Assembly: GCA_030432655.1 (NCBI GenBank)
Contig: JAUILA010000004.1
Coordinates: 1 to 64,000 of the forward strand
DNA from: Bacteroidia bacterium
Lineage (GTDB): Bacteria; Bacteroidota; Bacteroidia; Cytophagales; Cyclobacteriaceae
Direction of reading: 5' to 3'
DNA: 64,000 nucleotides
In this document: piece after piece, positions 8,187 to 18,349 of the stretch
How the letters are laid out: every line of letters begins with the position of its first letter
How positions within the stretch are numbered: the first letter of the stretch is position 1
The notes under the pieces: generated by a model
What the model was told of the DNA's origin: nothing
What the model saw: only the letters and a program-made list of their open reading frames with translations
Databases searched by the model: none
Position numbers and translations under genes: made by a program

Positions 8187-9716
8187 ATGTCTGAACAGAT
8201 CCTCATTCTCGATTTTGGTTCCCAGTATACACAACTGATCGCCCGCCGGGTCAGGGAACTGAATGTATATTGTGAAATTCATCCGTATAACAATCCGCCG
8301 GAGCTTACCGATGAAGTAAAAGGGGTCATTCTTTCGGGCAGTCCCTGTTCTGTCAGGCAGGATGATGCACCGGACCTTGACCTGAGCGGGTTCCAGGGAA
8401 AAGTACCCATCCTTGGAGTATGCTATGGGGCGCAATTGATGGCATATAAATCGGGCGGACATGTTCTTCCTTCAGAGATCCGGGAATACGGCAGGGCGCG
8501 ATTATCCCGGGTTGACCAGCATAACGAGCTCATGAAGGAGCTTTCACTGGATTCACAGGTATGGATGTCCCATGGGGATACCATCAGCGATTTGCCGGAA
8601 AAGTTTGAGATAATTGCCAGTACGCCCTCTGTAAAAGTAGCGGCCTATAAAATTGATGGCCAGGACACCTACGGTATCCAGTTTCACCCCGAGGTAACTC
8701 ACAGCCTTGAAGGAAAAACATTATTGCGGAATTTCGTAGTGCACATTTGCGAATGTGCCCAGGACTGGACGCCCGATATATTCGTAGAAACAACTGTAGA
8801 GGAACTCCGGTCAAAGATCGGTGATGATAAAGTGGTGATGGGACTTTCGGGCGGGGTTGATTCCAGTGTGGCGGCGATGCTCATTCATCATGCCATCGGT
8901 AAAAACCTGCACTGCATATTTGTGGATAACGGGTTGTTGCGTAAGAATGAATTTGAGGATGTCCTGGAATCCTACAAGGGAATGGGCCTGAATATAAAAG
9001 GGGTAGATGCCCGGGATCGTTTCTATAAAGCGCTGGAAGGGCTTACCGACCCGGAAGATAAGCGTAAAGCCATCGGCCGCACCTTTATTGAAGTGTTTGA
9101 CGATGAAGCTCACCAGATACAAAATGTTTCATGGTTAGGACAGGGGACAATTTATCCGGATGTGATTGAGTCCGTTTCGGTTGCAGGTCCGTCGGCCACC
9201 ATCAAATCGCACCACAATGTCGGAGGGTTGCCGGACTTTATGAAACTGAAAGTTGTTGAACCGTTGAACACACTATTTAAGGATGAAGTGCGTTTGGTAG
9301 GAAAAACACTTGAGATCGATGGCAAAATACTTGGGCGCCATCCTTTTCCCGGGCCTGGTCTCGGAATCCGCATCCTGGGCGATATAACCCCGGAAAAAGT
9401 CCGGATTCTTCAGGAAGTAGATCATATATTTATACAGGGCCTGAAAAACAAAGGCCTGTATGACGATGTTTGGCAGGCAGGAGCTATGCTTTTACCAATT
9501 CAGTCGGTAGGGGTGATGGGAGACGAAAGGACCTACGAACAGGTGGTTAGCTTACGGGCGGTCACCAGTGTGGATGGTATGACGGCAGACTGGTGCCATT
9601 TACCTTACGATTTTTTAGCAGATGTTTCGAATACCATAATCAACACAGTCAAAGGGGTTAACCGGGTTGTCTATGACATTAGTTCCAAGCCTCCGGCGAC
9701 GATAGAATGGGAATAA
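8187..9716 (+). CDS. guaA: GMP synthase (glutamine-hydrolysing)
   Basis: A 509-aa enzyme that aminates XMP to GMP with glutamine and ATP, the last step of guanine nucleotide synthesis, in the cytoplasm. The N-terminal class I glutamine amidotransferase domain has Cys79 in [11 protein letters not shown] and the His/Glu pair in [11 protein letters not shown]. The ATP-pyrophosphatase P-loop [12 protein letters not shown] and the C-terminal dimerisation domain ending in [12 protein letters not shown] follow. The ATG at 8187 ([17 protein letters not shown]) is chosen over an in-frame start 87 bp upstream because the family starts here and a -7 element lies directly before it. It heads a tight three-gene operon. 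Confidence 0.97.
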   Translation: MSEQILILDFGSQYTQLIARRVRELNVYCEIHPYNNPPELTDEVKGVILSGSPCSVRQDDAPDLDLSGFQGKVPILGVCYGAQLMAYKSGGHVLPSEIREYGRARLSRVDQHNELMKELSLDSQVWMSHGDTISDLPEKFEIIASTPSVKVAAYKIDGQDTYGIQFHPEVTHSLEGKTLLRNFVVHICECAQDWTPDIFVETTVEELRSKIGDDKVVMGLSGGVDSSVAAMLIHHAIGKNLHCIFVDNGLLRKNEFEDVLESYKGMGLNIKGVDARDRFYKALEGLTDPEDKRKAIGRTFIEVFDDEAHQIQNVSWLGQGTIYPDVIESVSVAGPSATIKSHHNVGGLPDFMKLKVVEPLNTLFKDEVRLVGKTLEIDGKILGRHPFPGPGLGIRILGDITPEKVRILQEVDHIFIQGLKNKGLYDDVWQAGAMLLPIQSVGVMGDERTYEQVVSLRAVTSVDGMTADWCHLPYDFLADVSNTIINTVKGVNRVVYDISSKPPATIEWE

Positions 9717-9718
9717 AT

Positions 9719-11488
9719 ATGTATAAATACGCAAAAATATTTTTAGTTGTTTTAGCAGCCTGGACAACCTCGGCATCCATTGCCCAGAATATAAATTATC
9801 AGCAGCAATATCTCAGGGGTAAGGAATTATTCAACGATGGTAAATACGCACTTGCCCGTGAAACCTTCAAGCCCATTATTCCGAAGAATTCAGCCAATCC
9901 CTTTTCTGAGTACGCCACCTTTTATGGCGCACTGGCAGCTTACTATGACGGTCATCCGGCAGCGGCACGCGAAATGCTGTTGCAGTCCCGCGAAAGGTTT
10001 CCAACCTGGTCAAAGCACGATGAAGTACAGTACTGGCTGGCAAAAATCTATTTTGAGAGCGAGGATACCTATCTGGCGCTGAATGCTCTTAAATCCGTAA
10101 AGGATAAGGAAGTAAAGGAGGACGCAGATAAAATGACTTATCATTTCCTTCATACAAACCATGACGTTTTTGAAATAAAGGCATTTTACGAGGATTACCC
10201 GGAGAATACCGTGCTGGGCAGAGTACTGGCGGAAAAGATTTCAGCTCAGCCCCTCAAGGAGCAGGACAAAGACCTCCTTAATGAACTCATTCGAAAGTTT
10301 GACCTTGACGCGGACAAACTAAAGATTGCTGCGGTAGAAGAAACTGTTTATAAGGAAACCTACCGGATCGCGGTCCTTCTTCCCTTCATGGTGGAAGAAC
10401 TCAATGCCAATGACCGGCGCAGGCCCAATCAGTTTGTTCTTGATTTCTACCAGGGATTGAGAATGGCAATTGATTCACTTAGTGAAAAGGAAGGGATTTC
10501 GCTGGAAATGTATGCCTATGATACTAAACGCGACAGCATCACGACTTCCAGGATCCTGGGAAAACCAGAGCTGAAAACGATGGACCTCATCATCGGTCCG
10601 CTGTATCCGCAGCCGGCTGAACTTGTGAGCCAGTTTGCCCTGGATAATAAGATTAACATGGTAAATCCATTAAGCAACAGCGTGGAGTTTACCGGAAACA
10701 ATCCATATGTCTTCCTGTTCAATCCCAGTGTGGCAACGATCGGTGAGGTGTCGGCCGAATTTGCCTATGACAGTTTCGGTGAAGGCCCGGGGCTGGTACT
10801 GATCGGGGAAACCAGGAACAACAGGGTTATGGGAGAAGCATTTGCAGATACCTATAATGAAAAGGGAGGTGAATTACTCATGGTGCGGCAGATTGATAAG
10901 GATAATTCAAGGGAAATCCTGGACATCCTGCTGGCAGAAGGAGCCATGATCAAGGATATTTCAAATGATGAGGAAGAGGAGAATGAACTGGCCATCGCTA
11001 GGGACAGCCTGTCATTCATATTTGTAGCTTCAGACAACAGCCTGATATTCTCCAAGGTAATAAGCGCCGTGGAGACAAGAGGTGATAATGTGCAGATAAT
11101 TGGATCCTCCGCCTGGCTTGAGATACCAGTGGTGAAATACGAAGTTTTTGAGCGGTTAAAAACACACTTTTACGCCCCTTCCTATATAACCTATAATTCT
11201 CCTGCTTACCGGAGTTTCCGGAGCCGGTACGTTAAAAAACACCGTACCCCTCCCACGGAATATGCTGCCAAAGGATTTGAACTGGGAGTCTTTTTTGGAA
11301 ACAACCTGGATAAATTCGGTAAATACCCGCAAACTGCCTGGAATAAAGAAGGACGACAGTCAGGTATTCTGACTGAGGGCTATTTATTCACGCAGAGCCA
11401 GGACAACCAGCTTGTACCATTTCTTGAGTTTGGCGACGACGGACTGGAGGTGATTATCCGGAAACGAACAATAAAAGATCAAAACTAA
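9719..11488 (+). CDS. LpoA-like periplasmic protein: TPR plus ligand-binding domain
   Basis: A 589-aa protein with signal peptide (MYKYAKIFLVVLAAW ... ASIAQ). Residues about 25-200 are tetratricopeptide-like helices (YLRGKELFNDGKYALARETF, VQYWLAKIYFES), and about 215-570 is a type I periplasmic binding fold (YRIAVLLPFMVEEL, LDFYQGLRMAIDSL, DLIIGPLYPQPAELV). The same order occurs in E. coli LpoA, the activator of PBP1A, and in Bacteroidota proteins annotated as ABC substrate-binding proteins; no transport genes are nearby. I chose the ATG at 9719 because the signal begins there, but the frame is open from 9707, overlapping guaA by 10 bp. It is between guaA and hemL, 1 bp from the latter. Confidence 0.75.
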   Translation: MYKYAKIFLVVLAAWTTSASIAQNINYQQQYLRGKELFNDGKYALARETFKPIIPKNSANPFSEYATFYGALAAYYDGHPAAAREMLLQSRERFPTWSKHDEVQYWLAKIYFESEDTYLALNALKSVKDKEVKEDADKMTYHFLHTNHDVFEIKAFYEDYPENTVLGRVLAEKISAQPLKEQDKDLLNELIRKFDLDADKLKIAAVEETVYKETYRIAVLLPFMVEELNANDRRRPNQFVLDFYQGLRMAIDSLSEKEGISLEMYAYDTKRDSITTSRILGKPELKTMDLIIGPLYPQPAELVSQFALDNKINMVNPLSNSVEFTGNNPYVFLFNPSVATIGEVSAEFAYDSFGEGPGLVLIGETRNNRVMGEAFADTYNEKGGELLMVRQIDKDNSREILDILLAEGAMIKDISNDEEEENELAIARDSLSFIFVASDNSLIFSKVISAVETRGDNVQIIGSSAWLEIPVVKYEVFERLKTHFYAPSYITYNSPAYRSFRSRYVKKHRTPPTEYAAKGFELGVFFGNNLDKFGKYPQTAWNKEGRQSGILTEGYLFTQSQDNQLVPFLEFGDDGLEVIIRKRTIKDQN

Positions 11489-11489
11489 T

Positions 11490-12779
11490 ATGACCATTGA
11501 GAATAGCAGAAACCTCTATAAAGAAGCAAAAAAATATATACCGGGAGGGGTTAATTCGCCCGTTCGGGCATTTAAAGCTGTAGGAGGGGATCCGCTGTTC
11601 ATAAAACGGGCCAAAGGAGCCTACATTGAGGATGAGGATGGAAACCAGTATCTGGAGTTCATCAACTCATGGGGGCCGATGATCCTGGGTCACGCTCACC
11701 CGGTGATTGCCGGGGCGGTAGAAAAGGCTATCGCTGATTCACTTTCCTTTGGGGCTCCGACCTCACGAGAGGTTCATATGGCCGAACTGATCACTTCTAT
11801 GATCCCGTCGGTCGAGAAAGTCAGGATGGTCAATTCAGGAACTGAAGCCACCATGTCGGCAATTCGCCTCGCACGCGGATATACAGCCCGGGACAAGATC
11901 ATTAAATTTGACGGATGCTACCATGGCCATGGTGATTCTTTTCTGATCGCCGCCGGTAGTGGTGCCGCGACTATGGGTGTGCCGAACAGCCCGGGTGTTA
12001 CACGCGGAACGGCACTGGATACCCTGATTGCACCCTTCAACGATATCGAAGCGGTCAAAGACCTTGTGAGGGACTATGCTGAGGAGATTGCCGCGATCAT
12101 TGTTGAACCGGTTGCCGGTAATATGGGTTGCGTGTTGCCGGAGAATGATTTTCTGCAAGACCTGAGGGAGATTTGCGACCAGGAAAATATCGTCCTGATC
12201 TTTGATGAGGTCATGACCGGTTTCCGCTTGTCAGAAGGGGGCGCCCAGGAGCGGTTTGGAGTGCGTCCGGATATTACCACCCTGGGTAAGATCATTGGGG
12301 GCGGAATGCCGGTAGGCGCCTATGGAGGCAAAGCTGAAATTATGGATTTTGTTTCGCCGGCCGGACCGGTCTACCAGGCGGGAACACTTTCCGGTAATCC
12401 GGTTGCCATGGCGGCCGGGATCGCCATGCTTGAATATCTTAAAGGACACCCGGAGGTATACCAGCAAATTGACAAAACGACGGAGAAACTGGAAACAGGC
12501 ATGCGCCGGAACCTCAAAGAATTTGAGCTTAATTATACGATCAACCGCTGTGGATCCATGATAAGCTTGTTCTTTACCGATCTTCCGGTTTCTAACATGG
12601 AACAGGCCGGCCGTAGTGATACTGAATTATTCGGCCGCTATTTCCGCGCGATGCTGGATGAAGGCATTTACCTGGCACCGTCCCAGTTTGAAGCGTTATT
12701 CATTAGTACCAGCATCGGTGACGAAGAAGTTGAGAAATTCCTCCAGGCACACAAGACTGTTCTTGAGCGTATCCGGTGA
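11490..12779 (+). CDS. hemL: Glutamate-1-semialdehyde 2,1-aminomutase
   Basis: A 429-aa class III PLP aminotransferase-fold enzyme converting glutamate-1-semialdehyde to 5-aminolevulinate in the C5 route of tetrapyrrole synthesis. Landmarks are the N-terminal IPGGVNSPVRAFKAVGG, NSGTEATMSAIRLARGYT for phosphate binding, FDEVMTGFRLSEGG, and the PLP lysine Lys267 in TTLGKIIGGGMPVGAYGG. Length equals the family norm (about 425-430). It begins 1 bp after the stop of the LpoA-like gene, so it is probably translationally coupled and driven from the guaA promoter. Confidence is high. Confidence 0.97.
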   Translation: MTIENSRNLYKEAKKYIPGGVNSPVRAFKAVGGDPLFIKRAKGAYIEDEDGNQYLEFINSWGPMILGHAHPVIAGAVEKAIADSLSFGAPTSREVHMAELITSMIPSVEKVRMVNSGTEATMSAIRLARGYTARDKIIKFDGCYHGHGDSFLIAAGSGAATMGVPNSPGVTRGTALDTLIAPFNDIEAVKDLVRDYAEEIAAIIVEPVAGNMGCVLPENDFLQDLREICDQENIVLIFDEVMTGFRLSEGGAQERFGVRPDITTLGKIIGGGMPVGAYGGKAEIMDFVSPAGPVYQAGTLSGNPVAMAAGIAMLEYLKGHPEVYQQIDKTTEKLETGMRRNLKEFELNYTINRCGSMISLFFTDLPVSNMEQAGRSDTELFGRYFRAMLDEGIYLAPSQFEALFISTSIGDEEVEKFLQAHKTVLERIR

Positions 12780-12788
12780 GCAGCCTGA

Positions 12789-14012
12789 TCAGTACAGGTA
12801 GAAAGAGATAAGGAGTTCCAGGGTGAAAAACATGAATATCAGTGTGACATATAAAAACCCAGTCATATTGAATTTCACAAAGGTCTTGAACCATCCTTGT
12901 TTATAGACCCGCAGAAAAGAAACATAACTGTACGTAGTCACCAGTACAAAACTCAGGAAATTGATCCAGTTGGAAGCACTTTCGGATTCGATCATGAAAT
13001 TGCTGATGATCAGCGTAATGCCATAGAACAGGTAGGCAAAGGAATGCAGGTGCAACCCATGAATTACATGATTGATATAAAGGAATTTCCGGCGGATATA
13101 CAGAAGTTTCAGGGCCAGGGCGAACAGCGGGATCAGCAGCAACATCATTACCGGCAGGTTTTGTACCACGGCTCCGGCCAGCGCTTCCTTATCTGCACGT
13201 GTGATGCGAATTGTCTGCCTGGCGAGGTTGTTCTCCCAGGGCGTTAATTCTCCCATGTTTAATGAATCCAGCACTTCCTGGTCACTTAAGGACTGATCCT
13301 TGGAGATGTCATTCATTCGCTCGTAATCCATTCGGAACAGAACAAAATTGTCTCGTTCGGCTGAGTCAATTTCCACACTGTCAGGCACATTTATTTCCGG
13401 AATTTCAATTTGCGTGTTCTGAGGAAGATTTGTGGTGGCCGAGTCGAGCAGTTCACTATTGATCTCGCTTCTGATACGTTCCCGTTCCTCAAGGGTTGTG
13501 CTTTGACGGAGCGCCTCCATAAATTCAAGTTCCTCGTCCCCGGCAAGGAGGCTGTCCATTGTCGCCAGCGTCTCAGGGGACAATTTTTCCCGTATAGAGC
13601 TCCTGGCAGCATTGTTAAGTTCGCCTAAATAATCCTCTTCCAATACTTCCTCCGGCATATTTCGGTTGAAATCATCCGTTGTTTGCTGTACCAGGTCTTT
13701 GGCAATCAGCGACCAGACAAAGAAATAGAACAGACTTATAATCAGGTACATTCTCAGAGGATGTGCATACGATACCCGTTTTCCTTCAATGAACCGGTTG
13801 GTGATAAAACCGGGTTTGGTAAAGAACGGGACGATGGTGTTGTACAGCTTGGAGTCAAAGGCAAAATAATTGCTGAAAAAATCATGCATCAGCGTGCCGA
13901 ATGAGACATTATTATCATTATTCTCCTGTCCGCACATTGGACAGAAATTATAAACATCATCCAGCAGGGCGTTACAATTCAGGCAGTGTTTTACCTTATG
14001 ACGTATCTTCAT
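12789..14012 (-). CDS. DUF3667 membrane protein with N-terminal zinc ribbon
   Basis: A 407-aa protein starting with a double CxxC ribbon (CLNCNALLDDVYNFCPMCGQ), then the DUF3667 core: SNYFAFDSKLYNTIVPFFTKPGF, NRFIEGKRVSYAHPLRMYL and an adjacent membrane helix (LIISLFYFFVWSLIA). A long charged, probably extramembrane segment (about residues 115-270) precedes four or so C-terminal helices. DUF3667 is widespread in Bacteroidota with no assigned function. The gene is convergent with hemL, 9 bp between stops, and monocistronic. Confidence 0.85.
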   Translation of the reverse strand: MKIRHKVKHCLNCNALLDDVYNFCPMCGQENNDNNVSFGTLMHDFFSNYFAFDSKLYNTIVPFFTKPGFITNRFIEGKRVSYAHPLRMYLIISLFYFFVWSLIAKDLVQQTTDDFNRNMPEEVLEEDYLGELNNAARSSIREKLSPETLATMDSLLAGDEELEFMEALRQSTTLEERERIRSEINSELLDSATTNLPQNTQIEIPEINVPDSVEIDSAERDNFVLFRMDYERMNDISKDQSLSDQEVLDSLNMGELTPWENNLARQTIRITRADKEALAGAVVQNLPVMMLLLIPLFALALKLLYIRRKFLYINHVIHGLHLHSFAYLFYGITLIISNFMIESESASNWINFLSFVLVTTYSYVSFLRVYKQGWFKTFVKFNMTGFLYVTLIFMFFTLELLISFYLY

Positions 14013-14205
14013 ACTTTAAAATTCTGCGGGAAGATATTAAAATATTGTCGAGTTTAGAAAAATTTGCTTTTTGAATAATTGTCACATACCTGTCTGAATT
14101 TTACATGGTAAATAATGCTTGACCAAGGCAGATGTTGCCTGATGTTGAAAAATGCTTTAACTTGTAATTGCTTTATTTTTTAAGTGTCGAATATTTTTTA
14201 ATGAT

Positions 14206-15252
14206 ATGTCTGTGAAGAAGTCAGCACTATTTTTTGCTTCGCTGTTTTTCCTTATTGCCTTTACTTCATTCTCCCAGGGAAAGCGGGTGGACAAGGTTCC
14301 CGTCACATTCGAGGAATTGTACGACGAGCCCTATGCAATAAGCAAGCTTTTTGTCCATTTTCAGCCTGTTTACGGAGAATTATGGAAAAGTAATGTCAAT
14401 GCCGGATTCGGCCTGGAGGCACAGTATTACTGGAAAGACAAGATGGATTTCAGGGTTGCCACGCGGAAAACCTATGCCCGGAAATTTGATATGGCCAGAG
14501 ACATTGCCTATCAGAACAGCGACATGGACAACGAAAGCAATGTTTTTAATTATTACGAATTCGGCGCCACCTATCACGTCAGGGATTTCGAAAAAAGCTC
14601 CATTACCAAGATGGTGTTATACAAAAAAAGCTACAAAGGGGGCAAATGGGCTGCACGTGTACCTTTAAATGCAGAAATACCCAGTAAATTGAGAAAAATA
14701 ACCGGCGTCAGAGCAGGGGGAATGTTCTTTGATACAGCGGTGGATTATGACAGGGCCCTTGAGGCTCAGGGATTTACCGTGAAAGATATAACAAATGACG
14801 AAGGAGAATCGCTGCCTGCCATGGTCCCGGATCAGAACGGTGATCCGCGTGATATTGTGGTATTCGGTAATATGGATGTGGCCGGTTTTTACGTAGGAGG
14901 GTCCATGAGCTGGATCAGGAATATTGCAGTGGATTTTGACAATAATTACCAGGAAGGAGTGGATGACCTGATCCTGACTGCTTTCTTTGACCTGATGGTT
15001 GCTCCATCGGTCGGACTGGATGACCTCGTTTACCAGGGAGTTACCTACGGTAATGATCCGCTGGAAATTTCAAAATTCGGATTCCGTGCTGGTATTGAAG
15101 GAAAATTTAACCGCCAGCTGAGCTGGGCATATGCAGGGGAAATCGGCGTACGGCCCGGTGTAAAGGAACGTGGATTTTACGCACTGATCAAGATCAGTTT
15201 CCCGGTGTTCAGTACCAACCTGGATTACTCTGTGGAAGCTTTCGGGAAATAG
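14206..15252 (+). CDS. Unknown envelope protein, probable outer-membrane beta-barrel
   Basis: A 348-aa protein with a signal peptide (LFFASLFFLIAFTSFSQ, cleavage near residue 24). The mature part is rich in alternating aromatic and polar strands with tight turns (VNAGFGLEAQYYWKDKMDFRVATRK, VFNYYEFGATYHV), and the ending EIGVRPGVKERGFYALIKISFPVF resembles closing strands of outer-membrane barrels. I do not recognise a named family. It stands alone between DUF3667 (divergent) and osmC (convergent, 1 bp apart). The 193-bp upstream gap shows only a degenerate TATTTTTT before the start and no other feature. Confidence 0.7.
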   Translation: MSVKKSALFFASLFFLIAFTSFSQGKRVDKVPVTFEELYDEPYAISKLFVHFQPVYGELWKSNVNAGFGLEAQYYWKDKMDFRVATRKTYARKFDMARDIAYQNSDMDNESNVFNYYEFGATYHVRDFEKSSITKMVLYKKSYKGGKWAARVPLNAEIPSKLRKITGVRAGGMFFDTAVDYDRALEAQGFTVKDITNDEGESLPAMVPDQNGDPRDIVVFGNMDVAGFYVGGSMSWIRNIAVDFDNNYQEGVDDLILTAFFDLMVAPSVGLDDLVYQGVTYGNDPLEISKFGFRAGIEGKFNRQLSWAYAGEIGVRPGVKERGFYALIKISFPVFSTNLDYSVEAFGK

Positions 15253-15253
15253 G

Positions 15254-15655
15254 TCACGAACGGACGACTTCACAAGCCACAGAAATATTGGCCTTTAGCG
15301 AATCTGCAACCGAACAGTATTTCTCCAGGCTTAATGTAGCCACCTTGGTAAGTTCTTCCACACTTGCATCCGGTGAAGTAAGAATAAAGGTAAGTTTAAT
15401 ATCTGTGTAACTTCTTGGAGGGGTTGGACGGCGGTTTCCTTCTCCTACAATTTTTAAATCCACCAGCGTCTTACGACGTTTCTTTATCATCAGGGCAACT
15501 TCAACTGCCACACAACCCGCCAGTGCCGACATCACCATCTCCATAGGCCCCAGGTGCTCCTTGTCACCTTCGCGCATATCAATGTTTACCGAATGACCGG
15601 CTTCATTGGTGGATATATACTGGTAATCTGATTGGTAACGGGTGGTGATCTTCAT
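15254..15655 (-). CDS. OsmC family protein
   Basis: A 133-aa OsmC/Ohr-fold protein starting at the ATG complementary to 15653-15655 (MKITTRYQSDYQYIS). An in-frame start 102 bp upstream would add a non-conserved tail. The family core HLGPMEMVMSALAGCVAVEVALMI carries the first reactive Cys, and LEKYCSVADSLKANISV the second, the pair that reduces organic hydroperoxides. It belongs to the short YhfA/OsmC-like branch rather than to Ohr. Substrate is not predictable. It is convergent with the unknown envelope gene and divergent from apt. Confidence 0.88.
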   Translation of the reverse strand: MKITTRYQSDYQYISTNEAGHSVNIDMREGDKEHLGPMEMVMSALAGCVAVEVALMIKKRRKTLVDLKIVGEGNRRPTPPRSYTDIKLTFILTSPDASVEELTKVATLSLEKYCSVADSLKANISVACEVVRS

Positions 15656-15759
15656 TTGTTTTGAGTTTGCTTCATGCGAAATTAGATAAAAATGAGCGAT
15701 CCCCGTAAAAATCAGGGGAGGTTGTTTCAGATCACTTTTTTTTTCCGCTATTTTCAATC

Positions 15760-16290
15760 ATGGATTTATCTGACAAAATTCGGGAATCGATCCGGGAGAT
15801 ACAGGACTTTCCCAAGCCCGGCATTTCATTTAAGGATATCACCCCGTTGCTTGCTCACCCGGATTTATCCATTGAGATTGCCAAAGCCCTCTGCGCACCC
15901 TACCGACATAATCGTCCGGATGTGATCGTTGGAATTGAATCCCGGGGGTTTCTTTATGGACTTTTGATGGCACACGAACTTATGATTCCATTCGTGCCAG
16001 TCCGTAAGCAAGGTAAGTTACCGGCTGATACCATAAGTCATGGCTATCAGCTTGAATATGGCGAAGCGGTCCTGGAAATTCACCAGGATGCAATCAAACC
16101 CGCTGACAGGGTGGTTATCCACGATGACCTGCTGGCAACCGGGGGCACGTGCGAAGCATCGGCAATCCTGGTGAATAAACTGGGAGGGGACGTCAGTGGC
16201 TTTTCATTTATCGTTGAACTTGGTTTCCTGGAGGGCCGGAACAGGCTACAAGATTTCGATGCGGAGATCCATTCCCTGGTCAGTTATTAG
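15760..16290 (+). CDS. apt: Adenine phosphoribosyltransferase
   Basis: A 176-aa purine salvage enzyme making AMP from adenine and PRPP. Visible are the N-terminal FPKPGISFKDITPLL, the adenine-site VGIESRGFLYG, PVRKQGKLP and the PRPP loop VVIHDDLLATGGT. Length is the family norm (170-180 aa). TATTTTCA at 15749-15756, three bases before the ATG, is a one- or two-base variant of the -7 element. It is followed 70 bp on by the LON-domain gene, possibly independent. Confidence 0.97.
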   Translation: MDLSDKIRESIREIQDFPKPGISFKDITPLLAHPDLSIEIAKALCAPYRHNRPDVIVGIESRGFLYGLLMAHELMIPFVPVRKQGKLPADTISHGYQLEYGEAVLEIHQDAIKPADRVVIHDDLLATGGTCEASAILVNKLGGDVSGFSFIVELGFLEGRNRLQDFDAEIHSLVSY

Positions 16291-16360
16291 CATTTTTTTG
16301 ATCCTTTTTCAGCCATTAATTCTCCCGGTAACATTTAAGGATAATTCATGTTAATAGCAT

Positions 16361-16948
16361 ATGCATGAGTTAAGCAAGATTCCGGTTTTTCCTCTGAATA
16401 TATTGCCTCTGCCCGACGAATTTATTCCCTTGCATATTTTTGAGGAGCGATATCGCCAGTTACAGCGCGAAGTGGAAAGTCAGGATAAGGAATTCGGAAT
16501 ATTATTTACAGGTATCGATAATAAATACAACCTGGGTGGCAGGATGAGGATGGAATCTGTGCTTAAAACTTACGAAACCGGTGAGTCAGACGTTCTCTAC
16601 AAATGTACCGGAATCTTTATGCTGATTAACTTTTACAAAACCTATCCTGGTAAGTTGTACCCTGGTGGAGATGTGCATGATCTGCCTAATCAATCTGTCG
16701 CACCAACGGATAAATTCCTCAAAGAATTTGTTGATTATATGCATCGCCGGAAGATCAGCGAAGTGGAAGAACCTGTCATGCTAAATGATATCGCGAACGA
16801 ACTGAATCTGGAAATGGAAGACCGGCTCAGTTATCTCAGAATACTGGATCCGTTTAAAAAAGAGAAATTCCTGAGAGAGCGTCTGAAATACAGATTGCAT
16901 ATTCTCAATCAGGAATCAACTGCCAGGAATAATTTTAACCTGAACTGA
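16361..16948 (+). CDS. LON substrate-binding domain protein
   Basis: A 195-aa protein consisting of the N-terminal domain of Lon only: IPVFPLNILPLPDEFIPLHIFEERYRQL is diagnostic when read in parts (FPLN, P-x-HIFE-x-RY), followed by GILFTGID and a helical half ending in a probable coiled coil (LNLEMEDRLSYLRIL). There is no ATPase or peptidase domain, so it is not a truncated Lon but one of the stand-alone LON-domain proteins common in bacteria, of unresolved function. It is convergent with ffh, 5 bp between stops. Confidence 0.85.
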   Translation: MHELSKIPVFPLNILPLPDEFIPLHIFEERYRQLQREVESQDKEFGILFTGIDNKYNLGGRMRMESVLKTYETGESDVLYKCTGIFMLINFYKTYPGKLYPGGDVHDLPNQSVAPTDKFLKEFVDYMHRRKISEVEEPVMLNDIANELNLEMEDRLSYLRILDPFKKEKFLRERLKYRLHILNQESTARNNFNLN

Positions 16949-16953
16949 TTATC

Positions 16954-18285
16954 CTATCGTCCGAATGGATTCAGTGATGCCAGGCCTTTTTTACCTCCTC
17001 CCATTTTGTTCATGGTTTTCATGAGTTTTTTCATATCACCGAATTGTTTGATGAGGTTATTGACCTCCTGAACCGAGGTGCCACTGCCATCCGCGATCCG
17101 TTTCCTTCTGCTGCCGTTCAGAATTTCAGGGCGTTCACGCTCTTCAGTGGTCATCGACCTGATGATTGCTTCGATGGGCTTGAATGAATCATCATCAACA
17201 TCCAGGTCCTTTACTGCTTTGCCCATTCCCGGGATCATACCTATGAGGTCTTTGATATTCCCCATTTTTTTGATCTGCTCCAGCTGGGTCAGAAAATCGT
17301 TAAAGTCAAACTGGTTCTTGCGGATCTTTTTATTCAGCCTGCGGGCTTCTTCTTCATCAAACGTATCCTGCGCCTTTTCAACCAGGGATACCACGTCACC
17401 CATTCCGAGGATCCGGTTTGCCATCCTGTCCGGATGGAATTTATCTATGGCATCCAGCTTCTCACCGGTGCTGATAAATTTAATGGGCTTGTCAACCACG
17501 CGACGGATGGAAATAGCCGCTCCACCACGGGTATCACCATCAAGTTTAGTAAGAACAACACCGTCAAAGTCGAGGCGGTCATTGAATGTTTTGGCTGTAT
17601 TTACGGCATCCTGGCCGGTCATACTGTCCACCACAAAAAGCGTTTCCGTAGGGTTAAGAGCCTTCTTAAGTGATGTGATCTCCTCCATCATCTGTTCATC
17701 TACGGCAAGACGACCCGCTGTATCCACAATTACTACCTTGAAACCATTTTGTTTGGCATGTTTGATGGCATTATCGGCAATTCCTACCGCATCTTTATTC
17801 TCGGGCTCTGCATATACTTCCACCCCGATCTGTTCACCAAGCACCTGCAATTGGTTAATTGCCGCCGGACGGTAAATGTCGCAGGCCGCCAGCAGGACCT
17901 GTTTCCCCTGTTTTTTGAGATAGCTCGCGAGTTTGCCGGAGAATGTGGTTTTACCTGAACCCTGCAGACCTGCGATGAGTACGACAGCCGGATTCCCGGT
18001 GACATTGATCTCCTCATGTGAACCTCCCATGAGCCGGGTGAGTTCATCATTCGTGATCTTGGTAAGTAACTGGCCCGGTGAAACAGAGGTCAGCACGTCC
18101 CGTCCTAGCGCTTCTTCCTTGATCTCATCGGTCACTTCCTTCGCGACCTTGTAATTCACATCCGCATCAATGAGTGCACGACGAATTTCTTTGACCGTCG
18201 TCGCCACGTTCACCTCGGTGATGTTTCCCTGACCTTTCAGGGTTTGAAATGCCTTGTCTAGTTTATAACTAAGATTATCAAACAT
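16954..18285 (-). CDS. ffh: Signal recognition particle protein Ffh
   Basis: A 443-aa SRP54 GTPase that binds signal sequences and 4.5S RNA and delivers ribosomes to FtsY. The order is an N domain (MFDNLSYKLDKAFQTLKGQG), the G domain with P-loop GLQGSGKTTFSGKLA, VDTAGRLAVDEQMM and TKLDGDTRGGAAIS, then the M domain from about residue 325 (FDFNDFLTQLEQIKKMG, GMIPGM) with the RNA-binding RRKRIADGSGTSVQEVN. It ends MGGGKKGLASLNPFGR without a long tail. It lies 64 bp downstream of moeA on the same strand but has its own promoter-like element. Confidence 0.98.
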   Translation of the reverse strand: MFDNLSYKLDKAFQTLKGQGNITEVNVATTVKEIRRALIDADVNYKVAKEVTDEIKEEALGRDVLTSVSPGQLLTKITNDELTRLMGGSHEEINVTGNPAVVLIAGLQGSGKTTFSGKLASYLKKQGKQVLLAACDIYRPAAINQLQVLGEQIGVEVYAEPENKDAVGIADNAIKHAKQNGFKVVIVDTAGRLAVDEQMMEEITSLKKALNPTETLFVVDSMTGQDAVNTAKTFNDRLDFDGVVLTKLDGDTRGGAAISIRRVVDKPIKFISTGEKLDAIDKFHPDRMANRILGMGDVVSLVEKAQDTFDEEEARRLNKKIRKNQFDFNDFLTQLEQIKKMGNIKDLIGMIPGMGKAVKDLDVDDDSFKPIEAIIRSMTTEERERPEILNGSRRKRIADGSGTSVQEVNNLIKQFGDMKKLMKTMNKMGGGKKGLASLNPFGR

Positions 18286-18305
18286 ATTTCACGATTTATG
18301 AGCGG

Positions 18306-18313
18306 CAAAATTA
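18306..18313 (-). promoter_or_regulatory. Putative -7 element of ffh
   Basis: On the minus strand this reads TAATTTTG, a match to TAnnTTTG, 20 bases before the ffh start. The leader would be about 15 nt. No -33 TTG at the right distance was found. Confidence 0.4.
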
Positions 18314-18349
18314 CGCAATTCGTGAATGAAATGGTAAAGGTTCAGCGGA